The notes under the pieces are model-generated. The model worked only from the letters and a program-made list of their open reading frames with translations, did not search any database and was not told where the DNA came from. A stretch of 44,500 nt of DNA from Gammaproteobacteria bacterium (lineage in GTDB: Bacteria > Pseudomonadota > Gammaproteobacteria > Tenderiales > Tenderiaceae): positions 1 to 44,500 of the forward strand of contig JAKFXL010000035.1 in the NCBI GenBank assembly GCA_021731365.1, written 5' to 3'. The position numbers and the translations under genes are program-made. This document shows, one piece after another, positions 32,951 to 41,468 of this stretch (position 1 is the stretch's first letter; each line of letters starts with the position of its first letter).

Positions 32951-33823
32951 TTATTGGGTGGGTGGGCGTTTGCGGAGTATTCGCCGGGCGATGATTTTGG
33001 CAATCTTCAGTGTGGGGTGCCGCACTCCGCCGGGACGCCATGTGTGTGCCAGTTTGTTGCGGTAGGCATCGAACTGGAGGCCGTGAGGGGCGCTACGAAC
33101 GCCCTTTCGGTTGAGTAATATTTTGAGCGCTTCGGTGGCGGCCAGTCCGGCGCAGAGTTCGCAGGCCATGGGGGTGGAGGGGCCGCGGTGCTGCTCAAAG
33201 TCCACCGTGGATGGGTCGGCAAGGTAGGTGCGTTGTAACATTGCTGGGGAGAGACCGACCAGAAAGTTGAGTAGCTGCTCCTTTTCTGGCAGCCCATCCA
33301 GGCGGAAGTACTCTTCAAAGGTCATTTTGCCGGGCAGAAAGTTGAGCAGTGCGGCCCCCATTCCTAGTGGTGCTGCGGTGATGGCGGGGATCTGTTTCTG
33401 GGCACATGCCTCAAACACCATGCGGCGGGCGGATACGGCAAAAAAGTCTAGTCCATCGACATACAGGTCAACCCCGGCCATGAATTCGTTGATATTGTCA
33501 GGCAAGATGCCGCCTGCAAACCGGGTGATATTGAGTTCAGGATTGATATCCAGTACCGCCTCGGCCATCGCATCAACCTTGGGGCGGTTGAGGTTGCTGA
33601 TGTTCGCGCCCGCCTGCCGGTTGAAGTTGGCAAGTTCAAAATGGTCAAAATCGGCTATGTGAAAGTTGCCGATCCCAAGGCGTGTCAGTGTTAACAGATG
33701 GCTGCCACCAACGCCGCCCATTCCGCCAATAGCGATACGTTTACTGCGTAGGAGTTGCTGCTCTTCTGCGGTGACCCAGCCGGTATTGCGTGAAAATGCA
33801 TGGGTATAGTCAAACAGGCTCAT
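32951..33823 (-). CDS. ThiF/E1-like adenylyltransferase protein
   Basis: The 290-residue protein is an E1/ThiF/MoeB-family Rossmann protein. It has the nucleotide loop GGMGGVGGSH (about 33-42), the Asp and Asn-Arg residues of DFDHFELANFNRQ (about 58-70), Lys in RPKVDAMAE and Asp in DGLDFFAVSARR. Relatives adenylate the C-terminus of a carrier protein or peptide. Only one CxxC (ACELCAG) is visible, whereas MoeB and ThiF have two zinc-binding pairs, so it is divergent. Its start overlaps the stop of the upstream acyltransferase by 4 bp (ATGA), and the nitroreductase follows 13 bp later. In Rv1355c-type proteins ThiF and nitroreductase domains are fused, supporting a shared pathway. Confidence 0.87.
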   Translation of the reverse strand: MSLFDYTHAFSRNTGWVTAEEQQLLRSKRIAIGGMGGVGGSHLLTLTRLGIGNFHIADFDHFELANFNRQAGANISNLNRPKVDAMAEAVLDINPELNITRFAGGILPDNINEFMAGVDLYVDGLDFFAVSARRMVFEACAQKQIPAITAAPLGMGAALLNFLPGKMTFEEYFRLDGLPEKEQLLNFLVGLSPAMLQRTYLADPSTVDFEQHRGPSTPMACELCAGLAATEALKILLNRKGVRSAPHGLQFDAYRNKLAHTWRPGGVRHPTLKIAKIIARRILRKRPPTQ

Positions 33824-34572
33824 TTTTGTGGGGTTGCCTGCTGGGACGTGGTTTCCAGCTGACGCTGAATGTTGTGCAGCAGCTCAACCAGATCGGGTTT
33901 GAGGTTGCTGAATAGACTAGCACGGCTGATGTAAAACGGCGCTCGTGTGCCACGGTGCTCGATAGTATCACCGGTCTGTTCAAACAGGATGCCAAAGCGG
34001 CGCAGTTGCCGCGCAAGGCGGGGTTCCATCATGGCAAATACACCGTCCAGCCCTTGATTGAGGCCCATGGCGGTGATTGCGACGTAGAGTCCCAGTGCGA
34101 CGGAGGGGAAGCGGCGGCGCGCATCATCGTCCTGGTTGTCGATGGATTCGCTACCACCATCGGGGTATTGGGATTCGCCGCGACGGCGGCGGAAGTTTGC
34201 GGTGATGGCTAGTCGTGATATTTCACCATATTGGCTTCGTTCGTTGCCTGATGGGCCGTCAAACGCCCATTTGAGCTTCTCATTGCAGGCATTTTCCAGT
34301 GGAAATTTGGCGTTAGCGTCATGGCTGTCGGCCAGGATCAGCCGAATGCAGCCAGCGTAGGTTTGGCTTGGCTTGTGGAATAGTAGGCAGTGGATTGAGC
34401 GCAAGTCGTAATCGTCAAACTCCAGATGGTTGGCCCGTTGCGCCTCATAGCCAAGCTCTTCGCAATAGACCTGGTGGCGGATTGTGTATACCTTTTTTAT
34501 GAGGTCTTCGCTGCTGGCCGGGATGACACTGAAATAGCCATCAAAGAGTGTCGCAATGGTGGGTGCGGTCAT
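33820..34572 (-). CDS. PEP-CTERM/exosortase-associated acyltransferase (copy 1)
   Basis: The 250-residue protein belongs to the group of acyltransferases found with exosortase systems (TIGR03694), related to the LuxI-type autoinducer-synthase fold. Typical segments are VYTIRHQVYCEELGYE (about 26-41), GCIRLILAD, GEISRLAITANFRRR and MEPRLARQLRRFGI. The members probably move an acyl group from ACP or CoA; the acceptor is unknown. The frame opens with TTG at 34584; I chose the ATG at 34572. It is first in the leftward cassette and translationally coupled to the ThiF-like gene. A charged insert (about 140-155, SQYPDGGSESIDNQDDDARRR) follows the active-site region. Confidence 0.87.
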   Translation of the reverse strand: MTAPTIATLFDGYFSVIPASSEDLIKKVYTIRHQVYCEELGYEAQRANHLEFDDYDLRSIHCLLFHKPSQTYAGCIRLILADSHDANAKFPLENACNEKLKWAFDGPSGNERSQYGEISRLAITANFRRRRGESQYPDGGSESIDNQDDDARRRFPSVALGLYVAITAMGLNQGLDGVFAMMEPRLARQLRRFGILFEQTGDTIEHRGTRAPFYISRASLFSNLKPDLVELLHNIQRQLETTSQQATPQK

Positions 34573-34818
34573 GGTTATGTGCAACTCTGCCTGCTGGTGA
34601 TGGGTTAATAGAAGGTGGCTCGCGAAGAGTATATATTAAAAGTTTAAATAGGGGTGGTGTGGTAATTGCTTACCGGTTTGGTGGGTTGCAGGGAGGGGGA
34701 TTATTGGTTATATAATGCCCGGTGATTCAGGCGGTGTGGTTGTGTTAAGAGGGTGTCAGGATGATGTCTTGCTTTTCCGTGCTGCTAAATAATAGTCTCG
34801 TGTAAAGGGAGTGATGGG
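34573..34818. promoter_or_regulatory. Divergent promoter region of two acyltransferase genes
   Basis: The 246-bp AT-rich gap holds GGTAA (34661-34665) and TTACC (34670-34674), a dyad that could be an operator, and TATAAT (34711-34716) with TTGCAG 19 bp before it as a possible sigma-70 promoter for the rightward gene. The assignment is weak. Confidence 0.35.
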
Positions 34819-35574
34819 GTGATTTTTGATGACCGTTATGAGGTCTTTCTTGCGGATACAAGGGAGGCAATGAGCCTTCACTATCACTTGAGGTATCAGG
34901 TCTATCACGTTGAAACAGGTTGGGAGTCAGATAAACATCTGGTTGGTGGTAAGCTTGAACGAGATCAGTATGATGCCTTTTCCAAACATTTTCTGGTGCG
35001 TGATCGATTAACTCGTGAGTGGGCAGGGGGGATGCGTCTGGTTGTCTCGGGTTTTAATGAGTTGCCTCTGGCGCGGGTGAGTCAACTTGACCGTATTGCT
35101 GGCATCGAGTTTGATCAAAGCCATTGTGTTGAGGTTTCCCGTCTGTTTGTTTTGCCTGATTACCGCGGTGGTCGCCGTTATGGTGAGGTTTCCGCGGTGA
35201 AAAAACGTACGTCAGCCTCTTATTTTGAGGTAATGCTCGGACTGATCCGGGCTGCCCGTTCGTTTGGGTTGCATAACGGTTTGAAAAGTTGGTACTTTTT
35301 GGTGGAGCCAGGGTTGGCTCGGAGTATCCAACGTTTGGGTATTGACCTTTACTGTTGTGGTCCGGAGGTTGATTATCGCGGTATCAGGCGTCCCTACTAT
35401 GGCGAGGTCTCCAGTTGTTTTGACCGCATATTGTCCGCTCCTTCTGAGCTGTCCACGATGTTTTCCCGCAAGGAGGCCTACCGGTCTTTTTCCCGCTCGT
35501 TCATTGAGCCTCCCAGCCTTGATGCTGTTAATGGTTGTTTTGGAGCGTTAAATTGTTCGGGTATGGGGGCTTGA
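34819..35574 (+). CDS. PEP-CTERM/exosortase-associated acyltransferase (copy 2)
   Basis: The 251-residue protein is a second member of the exosortase-associated acyltransferase group, only loosely similar to copy 1. It shares the arrangement LHYHLRYQVYHVETGWE (about 20-36), AGGMRLVVSG, CVEVSRLFVLPDYR and LVEPGLARSIQRLGI. It starts with GTG at 34819; AAAGGGAG and TGGGG lie upstream and the nearby ATG is out of frame. Divergent from the acyltransferase-ThiF-nitroreductase cassette and pointing towards the EPS operon, from which it is separated by 209 bp. Confidence 0.85.
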   Translation: MIFDDRYEVFLADTREAMSLHYHLRYQVYHVETGWESDKHLVGGKLERDQYDAFSKHFLVRDRLTREWAGGMRLVVSGFNELPLARVSQLDRIAGIEFDQSHCVEVSRLFVLPDYRGGRRYGEVSAVKKRTSASYFEVMLGLIRAARSFGLHNGLKSWYFLVEPGLARSIQRLGIDLYCCGPEVDYRGIRRPYYGEVSSCFDRILSAPSELSTMFSRKEAYRSFSRSFIEPPSLDAVNGCFGALNCSGMGA

Positions 35575-35783
35575 ATGTATCCGTACGGAAATAGCTAACC
35601 TATATTTGTCTCTGTGTATATGGGGGCTGCTGCGGCGAGAATTAAAGGGAGATGGAGTTTATCTGTCCTATTCATGGAGGGTTGCAAACTGTTACAATTT
35701 GCGGCTAAAAACAATTAGTTGTTAAAGTACTCTCCCGGTTTGTCGAAAACACATTGAACGTGTCTGTGTATAAGGAAAACAAC

Positions 35784-36413
35784 GTGCAAAATTACCGTCA
35801 CAAGGCTATGGCCTGTATCTTTTGTTTGGTTGTTGGCGTCTGGGGACTGAGTGGCTGTGCTACCACTAGTGTGCCCTTGATGGATGAAGAGTTAAGCAAG
35901 GTTAATGATTATAACTACATTATTGGGCCGGGTGATAATGTCAATATCTTTGTCTGGCGTAACCAAGAGGTCTCCATGTCCGTGCCGGTTCGCCCTGACG
36001 GCAAGATCACCACACCATTGGTGGAGGATTTGCAGGCCAGTGGTAAAACCCCCGCAGCGCTTGCGCGTGATATAGAAAAAGTACTCTCTGCGTATATTAA
36101 GGACCCGGCGGTGACTGTGATAGTGACGGGGTTTATTGGCCCTTACGATCAGCAGGTCCGTGTTGTGGGTGAGGCAACTAAACCCCAGGCGCTGGCTTAC
36201 CGGACACGCATGACGCTGCTTGACGTTATGATTGCGGTGGGTGGTTTAACTGAGTTTGCAGCGGGTAATCGTACAACGTTGGTGCGTCGTATTAATGGTC
36301 AGGAGCAGAAGTATCAGGTCCGTGTTAATGATCTGATTAAGGACGGGGATATAGGTGCCAATGTTTATATGTTGCCCGGTGATGTATTAATCATTCCGGA
36401 ATCATGGCTCTAG
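35784..36413 (+). CDS. XrtA-system polysaccharide export lipoprotein (Wza-like)
   Basis: This outer-membrane polysaccharide export protein of the Poly_export/SLBB type forms the exit channel. The 209-residue product has a lipoprotein signal with lipobox LSGC (Cys about 27) and the export motif YNYIIGPGDNVNIFVWRN. An SLBB-like region (GEATKPQALAYRTRMTLLDV) and the ending MLPGDVLIIPESWL follow. I chose the GTG at 35784 because AAGGA is 7 bp upstream; a TTG at 35754 is also in frame. It is the first gene of the EPS operon. Members of this type are the smaller exports found with XrtA. Confidence 0.9.
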   Translation: MQNYRHKAMACIFCLVVGVWGLSGCATTSVPLMDEELSKVNDYNYIIGPGDNVNIFVWRNQEVSMSVPVRPDGKITTPLVEDLQASGKTPAALARDIEKVLSAYIKDPAVTVIVTGFIGPYDQQVRVVGEATKPQALAYRTRMTLLDVMIAVGGLTEFAAGNRTTLVRRINGQEQKYQVRVNDLIKDGDIGANVYMLPGDVLIIPESWL

Positions 36414-36456
36414 TGCCGCTAAGATTAAAGATTGACGTGGGCACCTAGAGGGGCGT

Positions 36457-38034
36457 ATGCAGGAAATTCTGGTCCAAATGTATGGTTACCTCCGTGGTAT
36501 CTGGCGGAGACGTTGGCCGATGTTGCTCATGGCATGGTTTGTTTGTCTTATTGGTTGGGGCTTTGTACTGAAAATGCCCGATCAATACGAGGCATCGGCA
36601 AAGGTATATGTCGATACCGGCTCCATGTTGCAACCACTGCTGCGTGGTATTGCTGTTGAAAGCAATATGGGTGAGCAGATTGAACTGATCACCAAAACAC
36701 TCTTTTCCCGCCCCAACCTTGAGCAGGTTGCACGTATGACAGATCTGGACCTGCAGGCAAAAAATGAGTTAGAGAATGATGAGCTGCTGGAGTCTATTAA
36801 GAAACGGGTGACTCTGGATGGTGGTGGGCGGCAGAATATCTTCACTATTGGTTATGTTGATGAAAACCCTGAGATGGCCAAAAAGGTAGTTCAGGCGTTT
36901 TTGACGATTTTTGTGGAGAGCTCTTTAGGTACCACGCGTAAAGATAGTGACGTTGCCCAAAAGTTTATTGATGCTCAGATTCAGGAGTATGAAACCCGTT
37001 TGTTGGAGGCGGAGGAGCGGGTTAAGGAGTTTAAACAGAAGAATGTCGGCATGATGCCTGCGACATCAGGTGGGGACTATTTTTCCAGACTGACCGCTGA
37101 ACGGGCCAGCTATGAGGCGGCGCAGCAACGGCTGGAAGAGGTGATGAGGCGCCGCGATGAGATTAAACGCCAAATCCTGGGTGAGGAGCCCACGTTTGGT
37201 CTGGCGCCGTCGGCCAATATCTTCTCGGGAGGGGTCTCCCATCCGTTGGATGGGCGGATCGCTGAGATGGAAAAGCAGATAGATGAGTTGCTATTAAAAT
37301 ATACCAATAAGCACCCGGATGTGGTGTCACTGAAAGATACGGTACAGCGTTTAAAACAGCAGCGTCAGCGTGAGCTGGACGAGGCGAGAAAAAAGATGCC
37401 GGAGTTGATGGATGCGGGGCCAGCGCTGCAACAGAACCCGGTGTATCAACAGATGAAAATATCCCTGGGGCAGGCGGAGGCGGAGGCGGCATCTCTTAAT
37501 GTGCGTGTCAGGCAGGCTCGTGAGTCTTTGGCTCAACTGGAGCGTTTGGTTGATACCATTCCGTCAGTAGAGGCAGAGTTCCAGCGTCTTAATCGAGATT
37601 ACAGCATTGTTAAATCCAATTATGAGCAACTGCTCTCCCGGCGTGAATCGGCACGTGTGGGGCAGGATGCTGAAGCGTCAGGGGACAGTGTTAAATTTAA
37701 GGTGGTTGACCCACCACGTGTGCCGCTGGAGCCAACAGGGCCAAATCGTAGGCTATTTGTAAGTGTGGTGCTGCTGGTTGGTTTAGGGGCTGGCATTGGA
37801 TTGGCGCTGTTTATGTCTCAGGTAAAACAGACGTTTGATACACGAGCGACTCTGCGAGAGGCAACGGGCTTACCGGTGCTTGGCAGTGTCTCAATGGAGT
37901 GGACTCCGGCGCAGCGAATGCGCTTGCGAATTGAAACAGCTGTGTTTATGGGTGTTAGCTCATTTCTCCTACTAGTGTTTGTAGTGGTCCTATTGTTGCA
38001 GGAAAAGCTTGCGGGCTTAGTGGGGCGGATATGA
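36457..38034 (+). CDS. XrtA-system chain-length determinant (Wzz/GumC-like)
   Basis: The 525-residue inner-membrane co-polymerase has two membrane helices (about 23-40, MAWFVCLIGWGFVL, and about 430-450 or the last 497-518) and a long periplasmic part. The coiled coil spans roughly residues 165-400 (EERVKEFKQK, LPELMD-type repeats). A Pro-rich motif DPPRVPLEPTGPNR lies just before the second helix. Such proteins control polymer length and pass the chain to the export lipoprotein. It overlaps the kinase start by 4 bp, so the two are translationally coupled. Confidence 0.9.
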   Translation: MQEILVQMYGYLRGIWRRRWPMLLMAWFVCLIGWGFVLKMPDQYEASAKVYVDTGSMLQPLLRGIAVESNMGEQIELITKTLFSRPNLEQVARMTDLDLQAKNELENDELLESIKKRVTLDGGGRQNIFTIGYVDENPEMAKKVVQAFLTIFVESSLGTTRKDSDVAQKFIDAQIQEYETRLLEAEERVKEFKQKNVGMMPATSGGDYFSRLTAERASYEAAQQRLEEVMRRRDEIKRQILGEEPTFGLAPSANIFSGGVSHPLDGRIAEMEKQIDELLLKYTNKHPDVVSLKDTVQRLKQQRQRELDEARKKMPELMDAGPALQQNPVYQQMKISLGQAEAEAASLNVRVRQARESLAQLERLVDTIPSVEAEFQRLNRDYSIVKSNYEQLLSRRESARVGQDAEASGDSVKFKVVDPPRVPLEPTGPNRRLFVSVVLLVGLGAGIGLALFMSQVKQTFDTRATLREATGLPVLGSVSMEWTPAQRMRLRIETAVFMGVSSFLLLVFVVVLLLQEKLAGLVGRI

Positions 38035-38948
38035 GCACGATAGAAAAGGCACTGGAAAAACTCAGGCAAAGTTCCGGCCAGCTAGCAGGCAAGGTGGCGG
38101 CTGCCCCAGCAAAAGCAGTCGGTGCTCCGGTGGTTATGCCAGATCCGTCTGGTAACAGCGTTTCAGCTCAGCACTCCGCCGAGACTGCACCATCCAGCAG
38201 TGCAGCGAAGAATAGTCATCGGATGGTCTTGGATCTGCTTCGACTTGAGAAAATGGGATTTCTTACGCCGGAGTCTGGCAGGAGTCAGCTTGCCGAGGAG
38301 ATGCGCCATATTAAACGTCCGTTATTGTTGAATGCGTTTGGTGATCATGTCGATTTTGGCAGCAATAATCTCAATCTAATTATGGTTACCAGCTCGAGGC
38401 CGGGGGAGGGGAAGACCTATACCTCGTTAAATCTGGCGATGAGCATTGCTAAAGAGCGTGATAAAACGGTGTTGTTGGTTGATGCGGATGTTGCCAAACC
38501 GGGTGTCACGCGTGTTTTGAATATGGAATCAGCTAAGGGTCTGGTTGACTATCTGCTCGATGATACCTTGTCTATTCCTGATGTTATGATGCGAACCAAC
38601 GTACCTAATCTGCGATTTATTCCCGCAGGCAAGAGACATATTCACTCGACTGAGTTGCTTACGAGTGAAAACATGAAACAGCTGACGGAGGAGTTGGCCA
38701 CACGTTATCCCGATCGTGTTGTGATTTTTGATTCCCCTCCACTATTGGCTACCAGCGAAGCGTCGGTGGTGGCGGAGCTGGTGGGGCAGATTGTCATGGT
38801 GGTTGAGGCGGAGCAGACCTCTAGTGACGAGGTGCGGGAGGCGCTGAGTCTCATTGCGGAAAATAAGATACTGGGGTTGATATTAAACAAGGCCCGTGGC
38901 TCATTTGGCACCGACTATTACGGCTATTACGGTAAGTACGGTGAGTGA
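38031..38948 (+). CDS. XrtA-system tyrosine autokinase
   Basis: The 305-residue bacterial tyrosine kinase is of the Wzc/CapB type (TIGR03018). It has a Walker A loop (SSRPGEGKT, about 121-129), a Walker A' region (LLVDADVAKPG, about 148-158) and Walker B (VIFDSPPLL). A Tyr-rich tail YYGYYGKYGE is the likely autophosphorylation cluster. Phosphorylation would control the neighbouring chain-length protein. The N-terminus (1-60) is Ala/Ser-rich and disordered. ATG overlaps the previous stop. Confidence 0.92.
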   Translation: MSTIEKALEKLRQSSGQLAGKVAAAPAKAVGAPVVMPDPSGNSVSAQHSAETAPSSSAAKNSHRMVLDLLRLEKMGFLTPESGRSQLAEEMRHIKRPLLLNAFGDHVDFGSNNLNLIMVTSSRPGEGKTYTSLNLAMSIAKERDKTVLLVDADVAKPGVTRVLNMESAKGLVDYLLDDTLSIPDVMMRTNVPNLRFIPAGKRHIHSTELLTSENMKQLTEELATRYPDRVVIFDSPPLLATSEASVVAELVGQIVMVVEAEQTSSDEVREALSLIAENKILGLILNKARGSFGTDYYGYYGKYGE

Positions 38949-38966
38949 AAAGTTGAGTTGCCTGTG

Positions 38967-40457
38967 ATGGGGACGTGGGATAAACCAGGATGGTTTTTGG
39001 CATTGTGTGTTGTAGGGTTGGCGCACGGTGAAACTGCGCTTGCTATTGAGTGGCAGGTCGCACCGCAGGTTGACGTTGCTGAAACTTACAGTGACAACAT
39101 CACTCTGGCACCTGATACCGCTATTGCCAATGAGGACTATGTTACTCAGATAGCGCCAAGTATAGCTGTTAAGGGTAAGGGGAACAGGCTAACCCTAGAC
39201 TCCCGTTATACGTTACAAAATCTCTATTACGCTGAGGACTCTGGCCGTAATCAGAGCCATAATCAATTTCATTTGGCGACGGACGCAGAGTTAATTGATC
39301 AGTTTTTTTACCTCTCTGCCAGCGCCCAAATTGTCCAGCAGCAGTTAACGGCAGGCGGTGTAGTGGCGGATAATCTGAATGTTAACTCCGGGCGTGGCGA
39401 TGTAGTGACCACTCGTATTGAACCTAGAGTCAAGCGTAGGCTGGGTAAGTTTGTTGAGTTTGATCTCTCTTATTCAGAGGGGCGGATTAATTATGACAGT
39501 GACTCCATTGCCGATGGGCGATTAGAGGAGACTAAGTTGTTGCTGGGACGTAGCCAGGATTCAACAAAGCTGGATTGGCAGCTAAGGTACAGTCAATCAG
39601 AGCAGTGGGTGACGGATACATTGAGTGTTGAGCGCCAACAGAGCGCGGCTACATTTCGATACCCTGCCTTTGACTCCGTCAGTCTGGTTGCTAATGGTGG
39701 CCGGGAGGAGGGGCGTATTAGTAACTCCAGAAACTATCAAGAGGGCGCTTACTGGAGCGCAGGTCTTCGTTGGGATCCATCGCCCCACTTTTCACTGGAG
39801 GCAGCGAGTGGTGACAAGGATCAACAGGCGCGCTTGTCGTGGATCCCAGGTATTAGAACCTCCGTGAATGTCAGTTACTTGAATCGTGATGTTGGTGTGC
39901 GCGTCAGTGATATCTGGACCGCCACATTTCAACACACAACACGCCGCACACGCTGGCTGTTTACCCGCTTTAAAGAGATAACAAACGATGCCACCCTGGC
40001 GATTGTGGATGTTAATGGCGATCTGATTCGTGGAGAGAGTTATTTGAGGATTATTAGTTACTTTGGCATTACTGAAGAGAGTTTTGCCCGCACCAGCAGT
40101 GAGGGGAGCGTGATGTATGGGGCTAGAAGAAATGACTTTAGCTTAGGGATCAATAGTGAACAGCGTGACTATCAGTTGAGTGGTCGTCAGGCGCAGTTGC
40201 ATGGTGGCTATCTGGGATGGGGATTTAAGTTGTCAGCCAAGGCCAGCTCGGATTTGAAATACCGCGTGGATCGCTCCACGGGAAATAGTGGTGGTAATGA
40301 CATTGAAACAGTGAGTCTGGCGTGGTCACTGAAGCGTTCATTTGGAAAACAGATCAGCGCCGGGCTTGAAATGAGAACAACTGAGATTGATGGTGGTGTG
40401 GCAAACGTAAACCGCAGCGAAAACCGTCTCTCTGCTAATGCAAGAGTGATTTTCTGA
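38967..40457 (+). CDS. XrtA-system outer-membrane beta-barrel protein
   Basis: The 496-residue protein is of the TIGR03016 type (outer-membrane protein of PEP-CTERM EPS loci). A signal peptide (about 1-26) is followed by repeated amphipathic strands (DLSYSEGRINYDSD, TKLDWQLRYSQSEQWV, SVSYLNRD-like), ending in Phe (NARVIF), as expected for a BAM substrate. I chose the ATG at 38967; TTG at 38958 is also in frame. It lies between the kinase and the AAA ATPase genes and has only a 2-bp gap after its stop. Its role in polymer passage is unproven. Confidence 0.88.
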   Translation: MGTWDKPGWFLALCVVGLAHGETALAIEWQVAPQVDVAETYSDNITLAPDTAIANEDYVTQIAPSIAVKGKGNRLTLDSRYTLQNLYYAEDSGRNQSHNQFHLATDAELIDQFFYLSASAQIVQQQLTAGGVVADNLNVNSGRGDVVTTRIEPRVKRRLGKFVEFDLSYSEGRINYDSDSIADGRLEETKLLLGRSQDSTKLDWQLRYSQSEQWVTDTLSVERQQSAATFRYPAFDSVSLVANGGREEGRISNSRNYQEGAYWSAGLRWDPSPHFSLEAASGDKDQQARLSWIPGIRTSVNVSYLNRDVGVRVSDIWTATFQHTTRRTRWLFTRFKEITNDATLAIVDVNGDLIRGESYLRIISYFGITEESFARTSSEGSVMYGARRNDFSLGINSEQRDYQLSGRQAQLHGGYLGWGFKLSAKASSDLKYRVDRSTGNSGGNDIETVSLAWSLKRSFGKQISAGLEMRTTEIDGGVANVNRSENRLSANARVIF

Positions 40458-40459
40458 TT

Positions 40460-41449
40460 ATGTATGAGTCATTTTACAAACTGAATGCCAAACCTTTCCA
40501 GCTTAGTCCGGATCCCCGTTTCTTTTTTGGGAGCCAGGGCCATAAGCGGGCGATGTCCTATTTGCGTTACGGACTCTCTCAGGGCGAGGGATTTATTATA
40601 ATTACTGGTGGTGTGGGGACGGGTAAAACCACGCTGGTTAGAGCTTTGTTTGAAGATTTGGCTAAAGAGAATGTGGTCGCTGCACAATTGGTCACAACCC
40701 ATCTTGAAGCGGATGATACCTTGCGGATGGCAGCGGCTTCGTTTGGACTTGCCCATGAGGGGGCAAGTAAGGCGGCGATTCTTAAAAACCTGGAGACATT
40801 TTTGTTAGCACGGACGCGCGAAGGCAAACGTGTTCTGCTGGTGATTGATGAGGCGCAAAACCTGCCGGTAGCTTCGCTTGAAGAGTTGCGTATGCTCTCC
40901 AACTTTCAGGAAGATGGTCGGGCATTGTTGCAAAGTTTTTTGTTGGGACAAGAAGAGTTCAAAGCAACCCTGCAGCTTGACGGTCTGGAGCAGTTGCGCC
41001 AGCGAGTGATTGCCGCCTATCACCTTGAGCCATTATCGGCAGAGGAGTCACGAGAGTATATTGAACATCGCCTTAAACTGGTTGGCTGGAATCGCGATCC
41101 TGAAATTACTGCCGCTGCTTATGGCGAAATATTTACCTATACCACGGGTGTGCCACGCAAGATAAATACCTTTTGCGATCGGCTGATGTTATTTGGCTAC
41201 CTGGAAGAGCTACATAAGCTCGATATTGAGCAGGTGCGCGAGGTGATAGCAGAGCTGCGGCAGGAGAGCCCTGTAATGGAGGCGGTGCTTGGCCGGCCTG
41301 TGGACACACCAACCACGCCGGTTGGGTTCTCTTATTCGCAGGAGAGAGAGCAGCGCGATGGGCTGGAAGATCGCGTCAGTATTCTTGAGGGTCGTATAGA
41401 TATCCTGGAAAAGGCTTTCCGCCGACTGCTCGAAACGGGGCGACGTTAG
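40460..41449 (+). CDS. XrtA-associated AAA ATPase, ExeA-like
   Basis: The 329-residue AAA ATPase is of the TIGR03015/ExeA type. It has a Walker A motif GGVGTGKTT (about 50-58) and Walker B VLLVIDEAQN (about 124-133). The start MYESFYKLNAKPFQLSPDPRFFF is the group signature, and the C-terminal part ends in a coiled coil (about 295-329; LEDRVSILEGRIDILEKAF). ExeA proteins help type II secretion assembly; here it probably drives EPS or PEP-CTERM transport. It starts 2 bp after the beta-barrel stop. Confidence 0.92.
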   Translation: MYESFYKLNAKPFQLSPDPRFFFGSQGHKRAMSYLRYGLSQGEGFIIITGGVGTGKTTLVRALFEDLAKENVVAAQLVTTHLEADDTLRMAAASFGLAHEGASKAAILKNLETFLLARTREGKRVLLVIDEAQNLPVASLEELRMLSNFQEDGRALLQSFLLGQEEFKATLQLDGLEQLRQRVIAAYHLEPLSAEESREYIEHRLKLVGWNRDPEITAAAYGEIFTYTTGVPRKINTFCDRLMLFGYLEELHKLDIEQVREVIAELRQESPVMEAVLGRPVDTPTTPVGFSYSQEREQRDGLEDRVSILEGRIDILEKAFRRLLETGRR

Positions 41450-41468
41450 ATTGAATGGGACGGCAGCT

